In this document: positions 1 through 9,094 of the stretch, piece after piece | How positions within the stretch are numbered: position 1 is the first letter of the stretch | Layout of the letters: each line of letters opens with the position of its first letter | DNA from: an uncultured Hydrogenophaga sp. | GTDB lineage: Bacteria; Pseudomonadota; Gammaproteobacteria; Burkholderiales; Burkholderiaceae_C | Direction: 5' to 3' | DNA: 43,268 nt | Assembly: GCF_958439165.1 (NCBI RefSeq) | Contig: NZ_OY288116.1 | Coordinates: forward strand, 70,001-113,268 | Program-made: the position numbers and the translations under genes | The notes under the pieces: model-generated | What the model saw: the letters and a program-made list of their open reading frames with translations, nothing else | What the model was told of the DNA's origin: nothing | Databases searched by the model: none

Positions 1-1866
<1,866 letters not shown>

Positions 1867-2030
1867 TATAACTTTGATTCAAGATCAAAGTGTCCAAGTG
1901 ACATGCAAATGCAATATGCATATGCCGGTTCGTGGATGCAATCAAAATAAACGCTGATTGATACTGCCAAAAACAGTGTCAGACTCTATGAATTCGCTTG
2001 GCTGCGGTGTCGCAGCTGGGCAACCCTTTA
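1867..2030 (+). other. 23S-5S internal transcribed spacer with a processing hairpin
   Basis: This 164-nt spacer holds no tRNA or open gene. Directly after the mature 23S end is a perfect 8-bp hairpin: ACTTTGAT (1871-1878), loop TCAAG, ATCAAAGT (1884-1891). It could help RNase processing or transcript stability. The rest is more A/T-rich than the surrounding genes (for example around 1905-1975), as is common in rRNA spacers. Confidence 0.75.
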
Positions 2031-2145
2031 TGCCTGACGACCATAGCGAGGTGGTACCACTCCTTCCCATCCCGAACAGGACAGTGAAACGCCTTTGCGC
2101 CGATGATAGTGCGGATTCCCGTGTGAAAGTAGGTCATCGTCAGGC
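2031..2145 (+). rRNA. rrf: 5S ribosomal RNA
   Basis: The gene starts TGCCTGACGA and ends TCGTCAGGC, which pair to form helix I. The internal segments CCCATCCCGAAC and CAGTGAAACGCC (loops B/C) and the GATGATAGTG segment are typical of bacterial 5S rRNA. The length of about 115 nt fits the family. The ends are set by helix I and may shift by one or two bases. Confidence 0.95.
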
Positions 2146-2161
2146 TGCTAACAGCACCCAC

Positions 2162-2199
2162 ACCCCCAACAGCTTCCCGTTGTTGGGGGTTTGGTTTTT
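2162..2199 (+). terminator. Intrinsic terminator of the rRNA operon
   Basis: A perfect 10-bp stem ACCCCCAACA (2162-2171) / TGTTGGGGGT (2181-2190) with a 9-nt loop is followed by TTGGTTTTTG. It lies 17 nt after 5S rRNA and ends the rRNA transcript. The convergent hydrolase gene ends at 2226, so the hairpin may also serve the opposite strand, although no T-tract for that direction is obvious. Confidence 0.93.
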
Positions 2200-2225
2200 G
2201 TGCTGTCGAAAATTCGGAAGCCGTG

Positions 2226-3137
2226 TCAGGCGTCGAACACTCGATCTCCCTCCAGCCGGGCGGCGCCAGAGCCGACAAGGCGCTCAAGCAAATAGGGCAG
2301 CGTCAAGTCAGTTGTTCCAGATTGTCTTCGTACCAATCCGAAGTAGGGGGTGGAGTCAAACCAATTTGTCAGCTCTTCGACTGAAGTTTGCTGGCATTGA
2401 AGCAGTCGAAATTTGACCAAGACTTTCGCTGCGTACTCGCTATGCCGTGCTGGAGCACTGCGGAACTGATCAAGGCGTGTGCGTGCCCGGGCCAATGCAG
2501 CCCCAGCACCAATGAATGGTGTGCCGTGCCCTGGGATCACCAGTCTTGGCTCCAAGTTCTCGATCAGCTGTAACGTTGCTTCGACCTCATCGAAGGCGGA
2601 CTCGCCTTCAAGCTCGGGAAACACCACACCAAATCCTTGTTCCCAAAGCGCGTCTCCAGAGATCAGCACACCTTGATCTGGCTGATACAAGAGGATGGCG
2701 TGGGGATCATGACCTGGTGCTGCATGGATCTGCCATGCATGTCCCGCCAGCACAACCTCGGTGTTGGGACGCAACAGCCTGTCATACCCGAATCTGTCGC
2801 ACTGCTGGCCCGTTGGCTTGTATGTGAGCAAAACCTCGTCCCATGCTGATACGGCCGTTGCCTGCCCTGGAGGGATGGAAATCAAGGCATCGGGATATGC
2901 GTGTTTCAGGGCGGCATTCCCTCCGCAGTGGTCGCTGTGGAGATGGGTGTTGAGGATTTCTCGCAGGGGTCGTCCTTGGAGAACACGCTGGACCAGTGCG
3001 ACCGTCTGGTCGGCGTGTGTGCAGTAACCGGTGTCGACCACATGACCGCCGTGAGAGTCGCTCACCACGGTACTGTTGGAGGACAACCATCCGCGCTCGA
3101 GAACGGTGACCCCCAATGCTTCAAGTGTGCTGCTCAT
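2226..3137 (-). CDS. MBL-fold metallo-hydrolase (quinoprotein relay/glyoxalase-II-like)
   Basis: A 303-residue protein of the metallo-beta-lactamase superfamily. The binuclear metal site is complete: THLHSDH (H65, H67, D69, H70), PGHD (H143), SGDAL (D162) and PGHG (H204). A C-terminal segment of about 90 residues (from about 215) is predicted helical and may be a winged-helix-like cap, as in LACTB2-type and other MBL thioesterase/hydrolase proteins. There is no signal peptide, so it is likely cytosolic. The substrate cannot be told from sequence. It lies 38 nt downstream of the FFLEELYG gene on the same strand and may be cotranscribed with it. No strong ribosome binding site precedes the chosen ATG, and no in-frame alternative looks better. 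Confidence 0.85.
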   Translation of the reverse strand: MSSTLEALGVTVLERGWLSSNSTVVSDSHGGHVVDTGYCTHADQTVALVQRVLQGRPLREILNTHLHSDHCGGNAALKHAYPDALISIPPGQATAVSAWDEVLLTYKPTGQQCDRFGYDRLLRPNTEVVLAGHAWQIHAAPGHDPHAILLYQPDQGVLISGDALWEQGFGVVFPELEGESAFDEVEATLQLIENLEPRLVIPGHGTPFIGAGAALARARTRLDQFRSAPARHSEYAAKVLVKFRLLQCQQTSVEELTNWFDSTPYFGLVRRQSGTTDLTLPYLLERLVGSGAARLEGDRVFDA

Positions 3138-3175
3138 TTGGCGTTTGTATGAGGTACTGACAACCTACAGCCGCT

Positions 3176-3928
3176 TCAGGCGGCGCTGGATTCCTGGGAC
3201 CATATCGCGGAAAGGCTTTGGGAGCAGGTGTCACTGGCGGTGTCGAAAAGACGGGTGATCCAGACCTGCTCGCGATCGCGAATGGTCTCCATGAAGAAAG
3301 TCGCATCCTTCATGGAAGCAAATGCGTCGAAACCTGCTTCGAGGAATGCCTGAAGTGATTCCAGTCCGGCGGCTCGGGCCGGCGAGCGCATCAGACGCAG
3401 GGCGGTCCGGATGCCCCGTTTTCGTACCAAGGCTTGCAGCTCTTTCCCGATGGCGAACACAACGTTCAGTTGTCGTTGACGCTCTGCGAGCGTACCGGTC
3501 AACTGCCATGCTGCCTGATACCTCGTACCCATTGAGTCGGAGGTTGGCGTGGCTTGCCAAGCCATCGCCATGCCGTGATCCAGTCGCTCAGTCAGAACGT
3601 GAAGTTCAGTCATGTCGACGGCCAGCTCAGCGACGGCGGCAGGAAACAGTGCCTCCAGGCCGACTGCGATGCGTGAGAACTGTCTGTCGCGAACGCTGAA
3701 ATCCCGAACGCCATACAGCTCTTCCAGAAAAAAGCGAGCTGCCGACGCATACTCCGGGCTGTTCAGGAAATCACTGTAGGTGTGCCGAAACCTGACCGCT
3801 TGCAGCCGTTTGATGGTCATGACGGTTTCGGAACTGCCCGATCGGTGCGCATCCACCCGAAGCGATTCGACGCCAGCAAGGTGCTGTCGTATGCGGTCGG
3901 CCGGGCCCAGGTCAGAAGGTTGTGACAT
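3176..3928 (-). CDS. Conserved FFLEELYG-motif protein of unknown function
   Basis: About 250 residues, with no membrane segment or signal peptide. The marked feature is FFLEELYG at about residues 66-73 followed by VRDFSVRDRQFSRI. I recall this motif from hypothetical proteins of Proteobacteria, but no function is known to me. The sequence looks mostly alpha-helical. The frame stays open upstream to 4051, but that would overlap the divergent hydrolase by 90 bases, so I chose the ATG at 3928 (MSQPSDLG), which leaves a 33-bp divergent gap. An ATG at 3955 is the alternative. The G+C content looks lower than in the liu region. It may form an operon with the MBL hydrolase downstream. Confidence 0.7.
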   Translation of the reverse strand: MSQPSDLGPADRIRQHLAGVESLRVDAHRSGSSETVMTIKRLQAVRFRHTYSDFLNSPEYASAARFFLEELYGVRDFSVRDRQFSRIAVGLEALFPAAVAELAVDMTELHVLTERLDHGMAMAWQATPTSDSMGTRYQAAWQLTGTLAERQRQLNVVFAIGKELQALVRKRGIRTALRLMRSPARAAGLESLQAFLEAGFDAFASMKDATFFMETIRDREQVWITRLFDTASDTCSQSLSAIWSQESSAA

Positions 3929-3961
3929 GCAATACACGCTCAGTTCCCGGAGCATACCGAC

Positions 3962-4891
3962 ATGAGCCGGGTCGGGTCGATTGGTGCCAGCACAGTCACT
4001 GTCGCGCTGGCAACTGCGGTGGGCCTGTTCATGGTCTTGCGAGTTCACCACCCATGGGCTGCCTCCATCGTGCTGCTGTCGGTCATCTGGCTTCCTGGCG
4101 TGGTCATGGCGATAGGCTCCGTGCTGGCTGCCATCGTGGTGAGTCGGCGAGCGCCTCGCGATGCTGCGTCAATGTACGAATGGCTGAAGGCCCTTCTGGG
4201 TGAGTGGCGGGCTTATTTCGCCGTCTTCGTCTGGCGACAGCCGTTTCGATGGCACGCCCACCCCGATCCGGAGCGGCGGCGGCAAGAGCCCATCATCGTT
4301 CTCGTGCATGGTTACTTATGCAACAGGGGTTTCTGGCATCCCTGGATGATGGCCCTGCAGGCCCGCGGGTGGGCCTGGCGATCGGTCAATCTCGAGCCCG
4401 TGTTCGGCAGCATCGATCGCATGGTGGATCGGTTCGACCCGGTGATGAAAAACGCGCTGGCCACCGGAGCGCCGGTGGCGGTCGTGGCGCACAGCATGGG
4501 GGGACTCGTCATCAGAGCCTGGCTGGCGCGGCAGGAGAAATGGCCAGACGGCTTGACGACCTGTGTGACGATCGGGTCGCCGCATCAAGGAACCTGGCTG
4601 GCGCGTTGGGCCAACAGTGAAGCCGGACGCGAGATGCGGGAAAACAGCCCGTGGATCGAGCGACTGTCGGGATCGGCGCAAACCGACCAGCACCGCCGCT
4701 TCCTGTGCTGGCGGTCCCTGACGGACCATGTGGTGTATCCACCTGCCAACGCAAGCCTTCCTGGCGCCCACGACCGGGTCGTCCGCAGCGCGGGGCATGT
4801 CGACCTGGCCTTTCAGCCCAGGGTGATGAGCGAATCGCTCGACTGGATCGCGTCGGCGTTCAAGTCACCGCAAGCCCTGACCCGTTCATAA
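3962..4891 (+). CDS. Membrane-anchored alpha/beta-hydrolase (lipase/PGAP1-like)
   Basis: A 309-residue protein with two hydrophobic segments (about 10-28 and 33-60), likely membrane anchors, then an alpha/beta-hydrolase domain from about 110. The oxyanion motif is VHGY (115-118) and the nucleophile elbow is AHSMGG with Ser178. Candidate acid and base are D271 (GAHDRVV) and H279 (AGHVDL). GSPHQGT (205-211) is typical of triacylglycerol-lipase and PGAP1-like esterases. The substrate is probably a lipid or ester but is not defined. It is divergent from the FFLEELYG gene, and its last 79 bases overlap the end of phhA on the opposite strand. Confidence 0.85.
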   Translation: MSRVGSIGASTVTVALATAVGLFMVLRVHHPWAASIVLLSVIWLPGVVMAIGSVLAAIVVSRRAPRDAASMYEWLKALLGEWRAYFAVFVWRQPFRWHAHPDPERRRQEPIIVLVHGYLCNRGFWHPWMMALQARGWAWRSVNLEPVFGSIDRMVDRFDPVMKNALATGAPVAVVAHSMGGLVIRAWLARQEKWPDGLTTCVTIGSPHQGTWLARWANSEAGREMRENSPWIERLSGSAQTDQHRRFLCWRSLTDHVVYPPANASLPGAHDRVVRSAGHVDLAFQPRVMSESLDWIASAFKSPQALTRS

Positions 4892-5667
4892 ATCGGCGAA
4901 AAGTCGGCTGCTGTCATCTCGAACAACTGGTCGAAACTGTCGATGACGAAATAGGTCGCCTGAAAGTCGTCGATTCGGTAGCGGGTGCGCATGCATCGCT
5001 CAAGCTGGAGGGCAATGCGTTGCGGGCGCGGGTCGCGCACGCTGTAGACCAGCTCGCCCGCGGAACTGAGGATGCCGGCGCCATAGGCGCGGAGACCCCC
5101 AGTTTGCCGGATCAGGCCGAATTCGATGGTGTACCAGTACAAGCGGGAAAGCAGTTCACCAGCGCCCAAGCCATGGGCGCGCAGACCGCCCTGACCGTAC
5201 CGTTGCACGTAATCGGCAAACACCGGATCGAACAGCAGCGGCACATGACCGAACAGATCATGAAAGACATCTGGCTCGACGATGTAATCGAACTCCTCCG
5301 GGCGACGGATCCAGTCGGTAACCGGAAAGCGTCGGCTGGCCAGCAGCTCGAAAAATGCCTTCTCCGGGATCAGGCCGGGGACCGCCACGATCTCCCAGCC
5401 AGTGGCCACCCGCAAACGCCGGTTCACGTCCTCGAAACGCGGAATGCCCTGACCCGCACCCAGTGCCGGCAACGCCTGGATGAACGCGTCGGCAGCGTGG
5501 CCCTGCAACAGTGCGCACTGCCGCTCCAGCAGTCGGCGGAAGGTGTCGTGGTCCTGAGGTGTGTACTGCCCCCAGTTCTGGTCGCAGGTGTAGTTCGCGC
5601 CCGCACGGGTGTAATCGCCACGGGGCGGACGCGTGCTGGCGCCGTAGACAACGGGTTCAACGGCCAT
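4813..5667 (-). CDS. phhA: Phenylalanine 4-monooxygenase
   Basis: Hydroxylates phenylalanine to tyrosine with tetrahydropterin and a mononuclear non-haem iron. The protein is 284 residues, the size of bacterial single-domain enzymes without a regulatory ACT domain. The 2-His-1-carboxylate iron site is intact: H136 and H141 in PDVFHDLFGHVPLL, and E182 in YWYTIEFGL. It starts 11 nt after the hppD stop. Its ribosome site GAGGT (5676-5680) overlaps that stop codon, so the two are cotranscribed and probably translationally coupled. No phhB (pterin carbinolamine dehydratase) is adjacent. The C-terminal coding sequence overlaps the convergent hydrolase by 79 bases. Confidence 0.97.
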   Translation of the reverse strand: MAVEPVVYGASTRPPRGDYTRAGANYTCDQNWGQYTPQDHDTFRRLLERQCALLQGHAADAFIQALPALGAGQGIPRFEDVNRRLRVATGWEIVAVPGLIPEKAFFELLASRRFPVTDWIRRPEEFDYIVEPDVFHDLFGHVPLLFDPVFADYVQRYGQGGLRAHGLGAGELLSRLYWYTIEFGLIRQTGGLRAYGAGILSSAGELVYSVRDPRPQRIALQLERCMRTRYRIDDFQATYFVIDSFDQLFEMTAADFSPIYERVRACGDLNADAIQSSDSLITLG

Positions 5668-5678
5668 GGCCTTGCACC

Positions 5679-6803
5679 TCAGCTGGTCAGCACGCCGCGG
5701 CGCATCTGGTCCAGTTCCATGGTCTCGAAGAGGGCCTTGAAGTTGCCCTCGCCGAAGCCCTGGTTACCTTTGCGCTGGATGAACTCGAAAAAGATCGGGC
5801 CGAGCTGGTTCTCGCTGAAGATCTGCAACAGGAGCTCATCGGGTCGCCCATCGACCAGGATGTTGCGCTGCTGCAGGCCTTCGATGTCTTCCTGCAGCCC
5901 GGGAATGCGCTGGGGCAGCAGCTCGTAGTAGGTCTCGCTGGTGTTCAGCAGCTTGACCCCGGCCAGCTGCAGCGCGTCGACGGTGGCGTACAGGTCGGTG
6001 GAACCCATCGCGATGTGCTGGATGCCCTCGCCCTGATAACGATCCAGATACTCCTGGATCTGACCGGCCTTCTCGTTGCCCTCTTCGTTGATCGGGATGC
6101 GGATCTTGCCGCAGGGACTGGTCATGGCCTTGCTCTTGACGCCGGTGGCCTGTCCCTCAATGTCGAAGTACCGGACCTCGCGGAAGTTGAACAGCCGTTC
6201 GTAAAAGCCGGCCCACTCGGCCATGCGGCCGCGGTGCACGTTGTGGGTCAGGTGGTCAATGTAGGTCAGCCCGTGCCCGACCGGGTTGAGCTGCGCTCCC
6301 GACCCTGCCTCCAGGGGCTCGAAGTCGACATCGAAGAAGCCGATGTTGCCGATGTCGCCGGTTTGCGCCCCGTTCTTGCCGCGCCAACGGTCAATGAAAT
6401 AGATGATCGAGTCGCCGATGCCCTTGATGGCGGGGATGTTCAACTCCCCGGGGCCGGCCTGACCCGCGTAACCCCATGCCCCGAGGGACAACGCCCGTTC
6501 GTAAGCGGCCTTGGCATCCTGAACCCGGAAGGCAATCGCGCAGACGCTCGGACCGTGCAGCCTGGCAAAGCGCTGGGCGAAGCTGTCAGGCTCGGCGTTG
6601 ATGATGAAGTTGATGTCACCCTGACGGTACAGGGTCACGGCCTTGTGCCGATGCCGCGCAATGGCCTTGAAGCCCATGCGCTCGAACAACGCGCCCATGG
6701 CAGCCGGGTCGGGAGCGGCGTACTCGATGAATTCGAAGCCGTCGGTCCCCATGGGGTTGTCCCAGGTGGTGGCCAGCGAGCTGGGGTCGGGGCGTGCGTT
6801 CAT
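5679..6803 (-). CDS. hppD: 4-hydroxyphenylpyruvate dioxygenase
   Basis: Converts 4-hydroxyphenylpyruvate to homogentisate in tyrosine breakdown. The 374-residue protein has two vicinal-oxygen-chelate domains. The C-terminal metal ligands are H184 (YIDHLTHNV), H263 (GIQHIAM) and E340 (FFEFIQRKGNQGFGEGN). The frame is open 23 codons further up to 6872, but the ATG at 6803 is preceded by GGAG at a good distance and begins the conserved sequence, so I chose it. It is first in an hppD-phhA operon, so phenylalanine can be carried through tyrosine toward homogentisate. The needed aminotransferase and homogentisate pathway genes are not in the window. Confidence 0.97.
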   Translation of the reverse strand: MNARPDPSSLATTWDNPMGTDGFEFIEYAAPDPAAMGALFERMGFKAIARHRHKAVTLYRQGDINFIINAEPDSFAQRFARLHGPSVCAIAFRVQDAKAAYERALSLGAWGYAGQAGPGELNIPAIKGIGDSIIYFIDRWRGKNGAQTGDIGNIGFFDVDFEPLEAGSGAQLNPVGHGLTYIDHLTHNVHRGRMAEWAGFYERLFNFREVRYFDIEGQATGVKSKAMTSPCGKIRIPINEEGNEKAGQIQEYLDRYQGEGIQHIAMGSTDLYATVDALQLAGVKLLNTSETYYELLPQRIPGLQEDIEGLQQRNILVDGRPDELLLQIFSENQLGPIFFEFIQRKGNQGFGEGNFKALFETMELDQMRRGVLTS

Positions 6804-6904
6804 GGCGTCTCCGGAGGAAGGTGTCTGCACTGTAGGGCCGGGGCTTTGCAGAAATCCAGCGTTCTCTGCCATGATTCACCAATGATGCGCATGAAAGCTG
6901 CGAA
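6804..6904. promoter_or_regulatory. Divergent hppD / Lrp-family control region
   Basis: This 101-bp gap between divergent genes is the likely place for both promoters and for Lrp-type binding. An imperfect inverted repeat with arms GCAGA (6848-6852) and TCTGC (6865-6869) is centred in it, about 45 bp from the hppD start and 36 bp from the regulator start. Lrp/AsnC proteins often bind loose palindromes of this sort. I see no convincing -35/-10 pair, so the site assignment is weak. Confidence 0.4.
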
Positions 6905-7387
6905 ATGATCAATACGGACGCACTCGACAAGCTGGACAGGGGCATTCTGCGCACGCTGCAGCAGGATGGCCGTGCCACCTACGACCAGATCGCAGAGTCG
7001 GTCGGCCTGTCGCCCAGCGCGGTGCTGCGTCGGGTGAGAAGGCTGGAGGAGTCCGGAGTGATCGCACGCTATGTCGCACTCGTCGAACCCGAAACCGTGG
7101 GACTGGGCCTTACCGCGTACGTCAACGTGCGGCTGGAAAAACATGCCGGTGGCGCCAAGCGCAACCCGATGGACGAGTTTCGCGCCAGCGTCATGGCCTG
7201 GCCGGAGGTGGTTGAGTGTGCAGCGCTCACCGGGGAAATGGATTTCCAGTTGCGCCTTGTGGTCGCCGACATGGCCGCCTATGCACGATTCATGATGGAT
7301 ACCCTGTTGAAGCATCCCAGCGTTCAGGACTGCAAGACCAGCTTCGTGATGGAACGGGTCAAGAGCACGACAGCCCTTCCCCTGTAA
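6905..7387 (+). CDS. Lrp/AsnC-family transcriptional regulator (likely of hppD-phhA)
   Basis: A 160-residue protein with the standard Lrp layout: N-terminal winged helix-turn-helix (about 8-60, LDRGILRTLQQDGRATYDQI), then a RAM/AsnC ligand-binding domain (about 70-150) with the conserved ALTGEMDFQLRLVV segment. Lrp-type proteins sense amino acids. Its divergent placement next to hppD-phhA suggests control of aromatic amino acid catabolism, probably responding to phenylalanine or tyrosine. This is inference from position. Confidence 0.92.
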   Translation: MINTDALDKLDRGILRTLQQDGRATYDQIAESVGLSPSAVLRRVRRLEESGVIARYVALVEPETVGLGLTAYVNVRLEKHAGGAKRNPMDEFRASVMAWPEVVECAALTGEMDFQLRLVVADMAAYARFMMDTLLKHPSVQDCKTSFVMERVKSTTALPL

Positions 7388-7469
7388 AGGTCTGCGCCTC
7401 CGTGCAACATTCATGGAGATCCGAGAGTTCTCTCCTGTTTGGATCAGGGAAAACCCGTACATTCGCACC

Positions 7470-8126
7470 ATGACCTCGCGCCCACAACCTCGGCCAACCT
7501 CTACGGTGGTGCCCATCCGCTCGCTCTCGGTCGACCATCTGGCCGACATCGAGCAGCACTTGCTGGCGCTGGATCCCCATGACCGCTATCTGCGGTTCGG
7601 TTATGCCGCGAACGATGAACAGATCCATCGATACGTCGCCCAGCTCAATTTCGAGCGCGATGAGCTGTTCGGCATCTTCAACCGCAAGCTCCAGCTGATT
7701 GCCATGTCCCATCTGGCTTTCTCGGTGGATCCCCAGCTGACCACCTGTGCGGAGTTCGGCGTGTCGGTGTCGAAAGCGGCGCGCGGGCGGGGTTACGGCA
7801 GCCGGCTGTTCGAGCGCGCCGCCATCAAGGCCCGCAATGAGGGCGTCAGCCAGCTGTTCATCCATGCGCTGTCCGAAAACACGGCCATGCTGAAGATCGC
7901 CCGCCAGGCCGGGGCCGTCATCGAGCGCGCCGGCGCCGAGTCGGAGGCCCATCTGTGGCTGCCGCCGGCCGACTTCGATTCGCGAGTCACCGAGCTGGTG
8001 GATGAGCAGCTCGCACGGACCGACTACCACCTGAAATCCCAGGCGCGCCAGTTCTGGAGCGTGCTTTCGGTCCTGCAGGACATCCGCCAGGGCGTGCGCG
8101 AAGCGCGCGAACGCGCCCGGTCCTGA
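7470..8126 (+). CDS. GNAT-family N-acetyltransferase
   Basis: About 218 residues from the chosen ATG at 7470. The frame is open up to an ATG at 7413, and neither start has a clear ribosome site. The acetyl-CoA pyrophosphate loop appears as SKAARGRGYGSRLFERA (Q/RxxGxG/A type), followed by the NTAMLKIARQAGAVIERAG segment typical of motif B. The extra C-terminal helix (about 175-218), rich in charged residues, is not part of the core domain. The acceptor is unknown. A TACATT element (7458-7463) just before the ATG resembles a -10 box, which would give an almost leaderless mRNA. Confidence 0.85.
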   Translation: MTSRPQPRPTSTVVPIRSLSVDHLADIEQHLLALDPHDRYLRFGYAANDEQIHRYVAQLNFERDELFGIFNRKLQLIAMSHLAFSVDPQLTTCAEFGVSVSKAARGRGYGSRLFERAAIKARNEGVSQLFIHALSENTAMLKIARQAGAVIERAGAESEAHLWLPPADFDSRVTELVDEQLARTDYHLKSQARQFWSVLSVLQDIRQGVREARERARS

Positions 8127-8210
8127 GCGGCGGTTGCTGTTGCAGGTGTCACCCCGGGGCATCCTGCTTGGGGTATTCTTGCTCCCTGTTTCAACCACCC
8201 CATCCCTTCA

Positions 8211-9077
8211 GTGGCCGACCACCCCCCCAGTAGCGGGCCGCAGCGCAGCCTGCGGCACGTGGACAAGCGAGGTTTCCTGCAGAAACTCGCCGAGTTCATC
8301 CACCCCGGACCCGACTCCAAGGATGAACTGATCGAAACCCTCGCCGACGCCGAGGACAACGACATCATCAACGCCGAGTCGAGGGTCATGCTGGAAGGCG
8401 TGATCCGTATCGCCGACATGACCGCCGGCGATGTGATGGTCGCAGCACCCCGAATGGACGTGCTGGACATCGACGCCCCTTTCGACGAACTGCTGCATCT
8501 GGTGATCGACACCGGTCACTCGCGTTTTCCGGTCTTCGATGGCGAGCGGGAGAACATCATCGGAATCCTGCTCGCCAAGGACCTGCTCAAGCTCCAGCGA
8601 GCTCCCGAGCTGAACATCCGGGCCCTGCTGCGTCCCGCCACTTTCGTGCCCGAGACCAAGGGCCTGAATGACCTCCTGCGCGAGTTCCGCGGCAACCGCA
8701 ATCACCTCGCCATCGTCATCGACGAATTCGGTCGGGTGGCTGGCCTGATCACCATCGAGGACGTCCTGGAAGAGATCGTCGGCGAGATCGAGGACGAGTT
8801 CGATGTCGCCGAGGACGATGGCGACATCTTCTCGCTGGCCGACAGCACCTGGCGGGTCAGCGGCGACACGCCCATCGAGCGCATCAACGAATCCTTCGGC
8901 CTTCAGCTGCCGGAGGACGATTTCGACACCATCGGCGGCCTGATCGCCCACACCATGGGTCATGTGCCCAAACGCGGCGAGCAGCACGAACTGCACGGCC
9001 TGCGCTTCGTCGTGCTGCACACCAAGGGCGGCGCGGTGAAGTGGTTCAAGGTCATGCCGCTGCCCGCCGAACCCTGA
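8211..9077 (+). CDS. corC: CorC/HlyC-type CBS-domain protein (Mg/Co efflux associated, YbeX-like)
   Basis: A 288-residue cytosolic protein with a CBS pair (about 65-195; MTAGDVMVAAPRMDVLDID and FGRVAGLITIEDVLEEIVGE) followed by the CorC_HlyC domain (about 205-285). There are no membrane segments, as in YbeX/CorC. It starts with GTG at 8211. It lies directly before lnt, a gene order (ybeX-lnt) common in Proteobacteria. The family has been linked to magnesium and cobalt resistance and to ribosome function, and the exact role is not settled. Confidence 0.93.
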   Translation: MADHPPSSGPQRSLRHVDKRGFLQKLAEFIHPGPDSKDELIETLADAEDNDIINAESRVMLEGVIRIADMTAGDVMVAAPRMDVLDIDAPFDELLHLVIDTGHSRFPVFDGERENIIGILLAKDLLKLQRAPELNIRALLRPATFVPETKGLNDLLREFRGNRNHLAIVIDEFGRVAGLITIEDVLEEIVGEIEDEFDVAEDDGDIFSLADSTWRVSGDTPIERINESFGLQLPEDDFDTIGGLIAHTMGHVPKRGEQHELHGLRFVVLHTKGGAVKWFKVMPLPAEP

Positions 9078-9094
9078 CCATTTCTCCCCCCTGC

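Noticed and set aside
1867..2030. A tRNA in the 23S-5S spacer
   Set aside because: No cloverleaf or T-loop motif (GGTTCGA type in context) is found; only a simple hairpin is seen.
1958..2416. Open frame running across the 5S rRNA and terminator
   Set aside because: It crosses 5S rRNA, the terminator and the end of the MBL gene. No homologous protein is recognised.
6804..6872. Longer hppD start at 6872
   Set aside because: The 23 extra residues are not conserved-looking, while ATG 6803 has GGAG at a proper distance.
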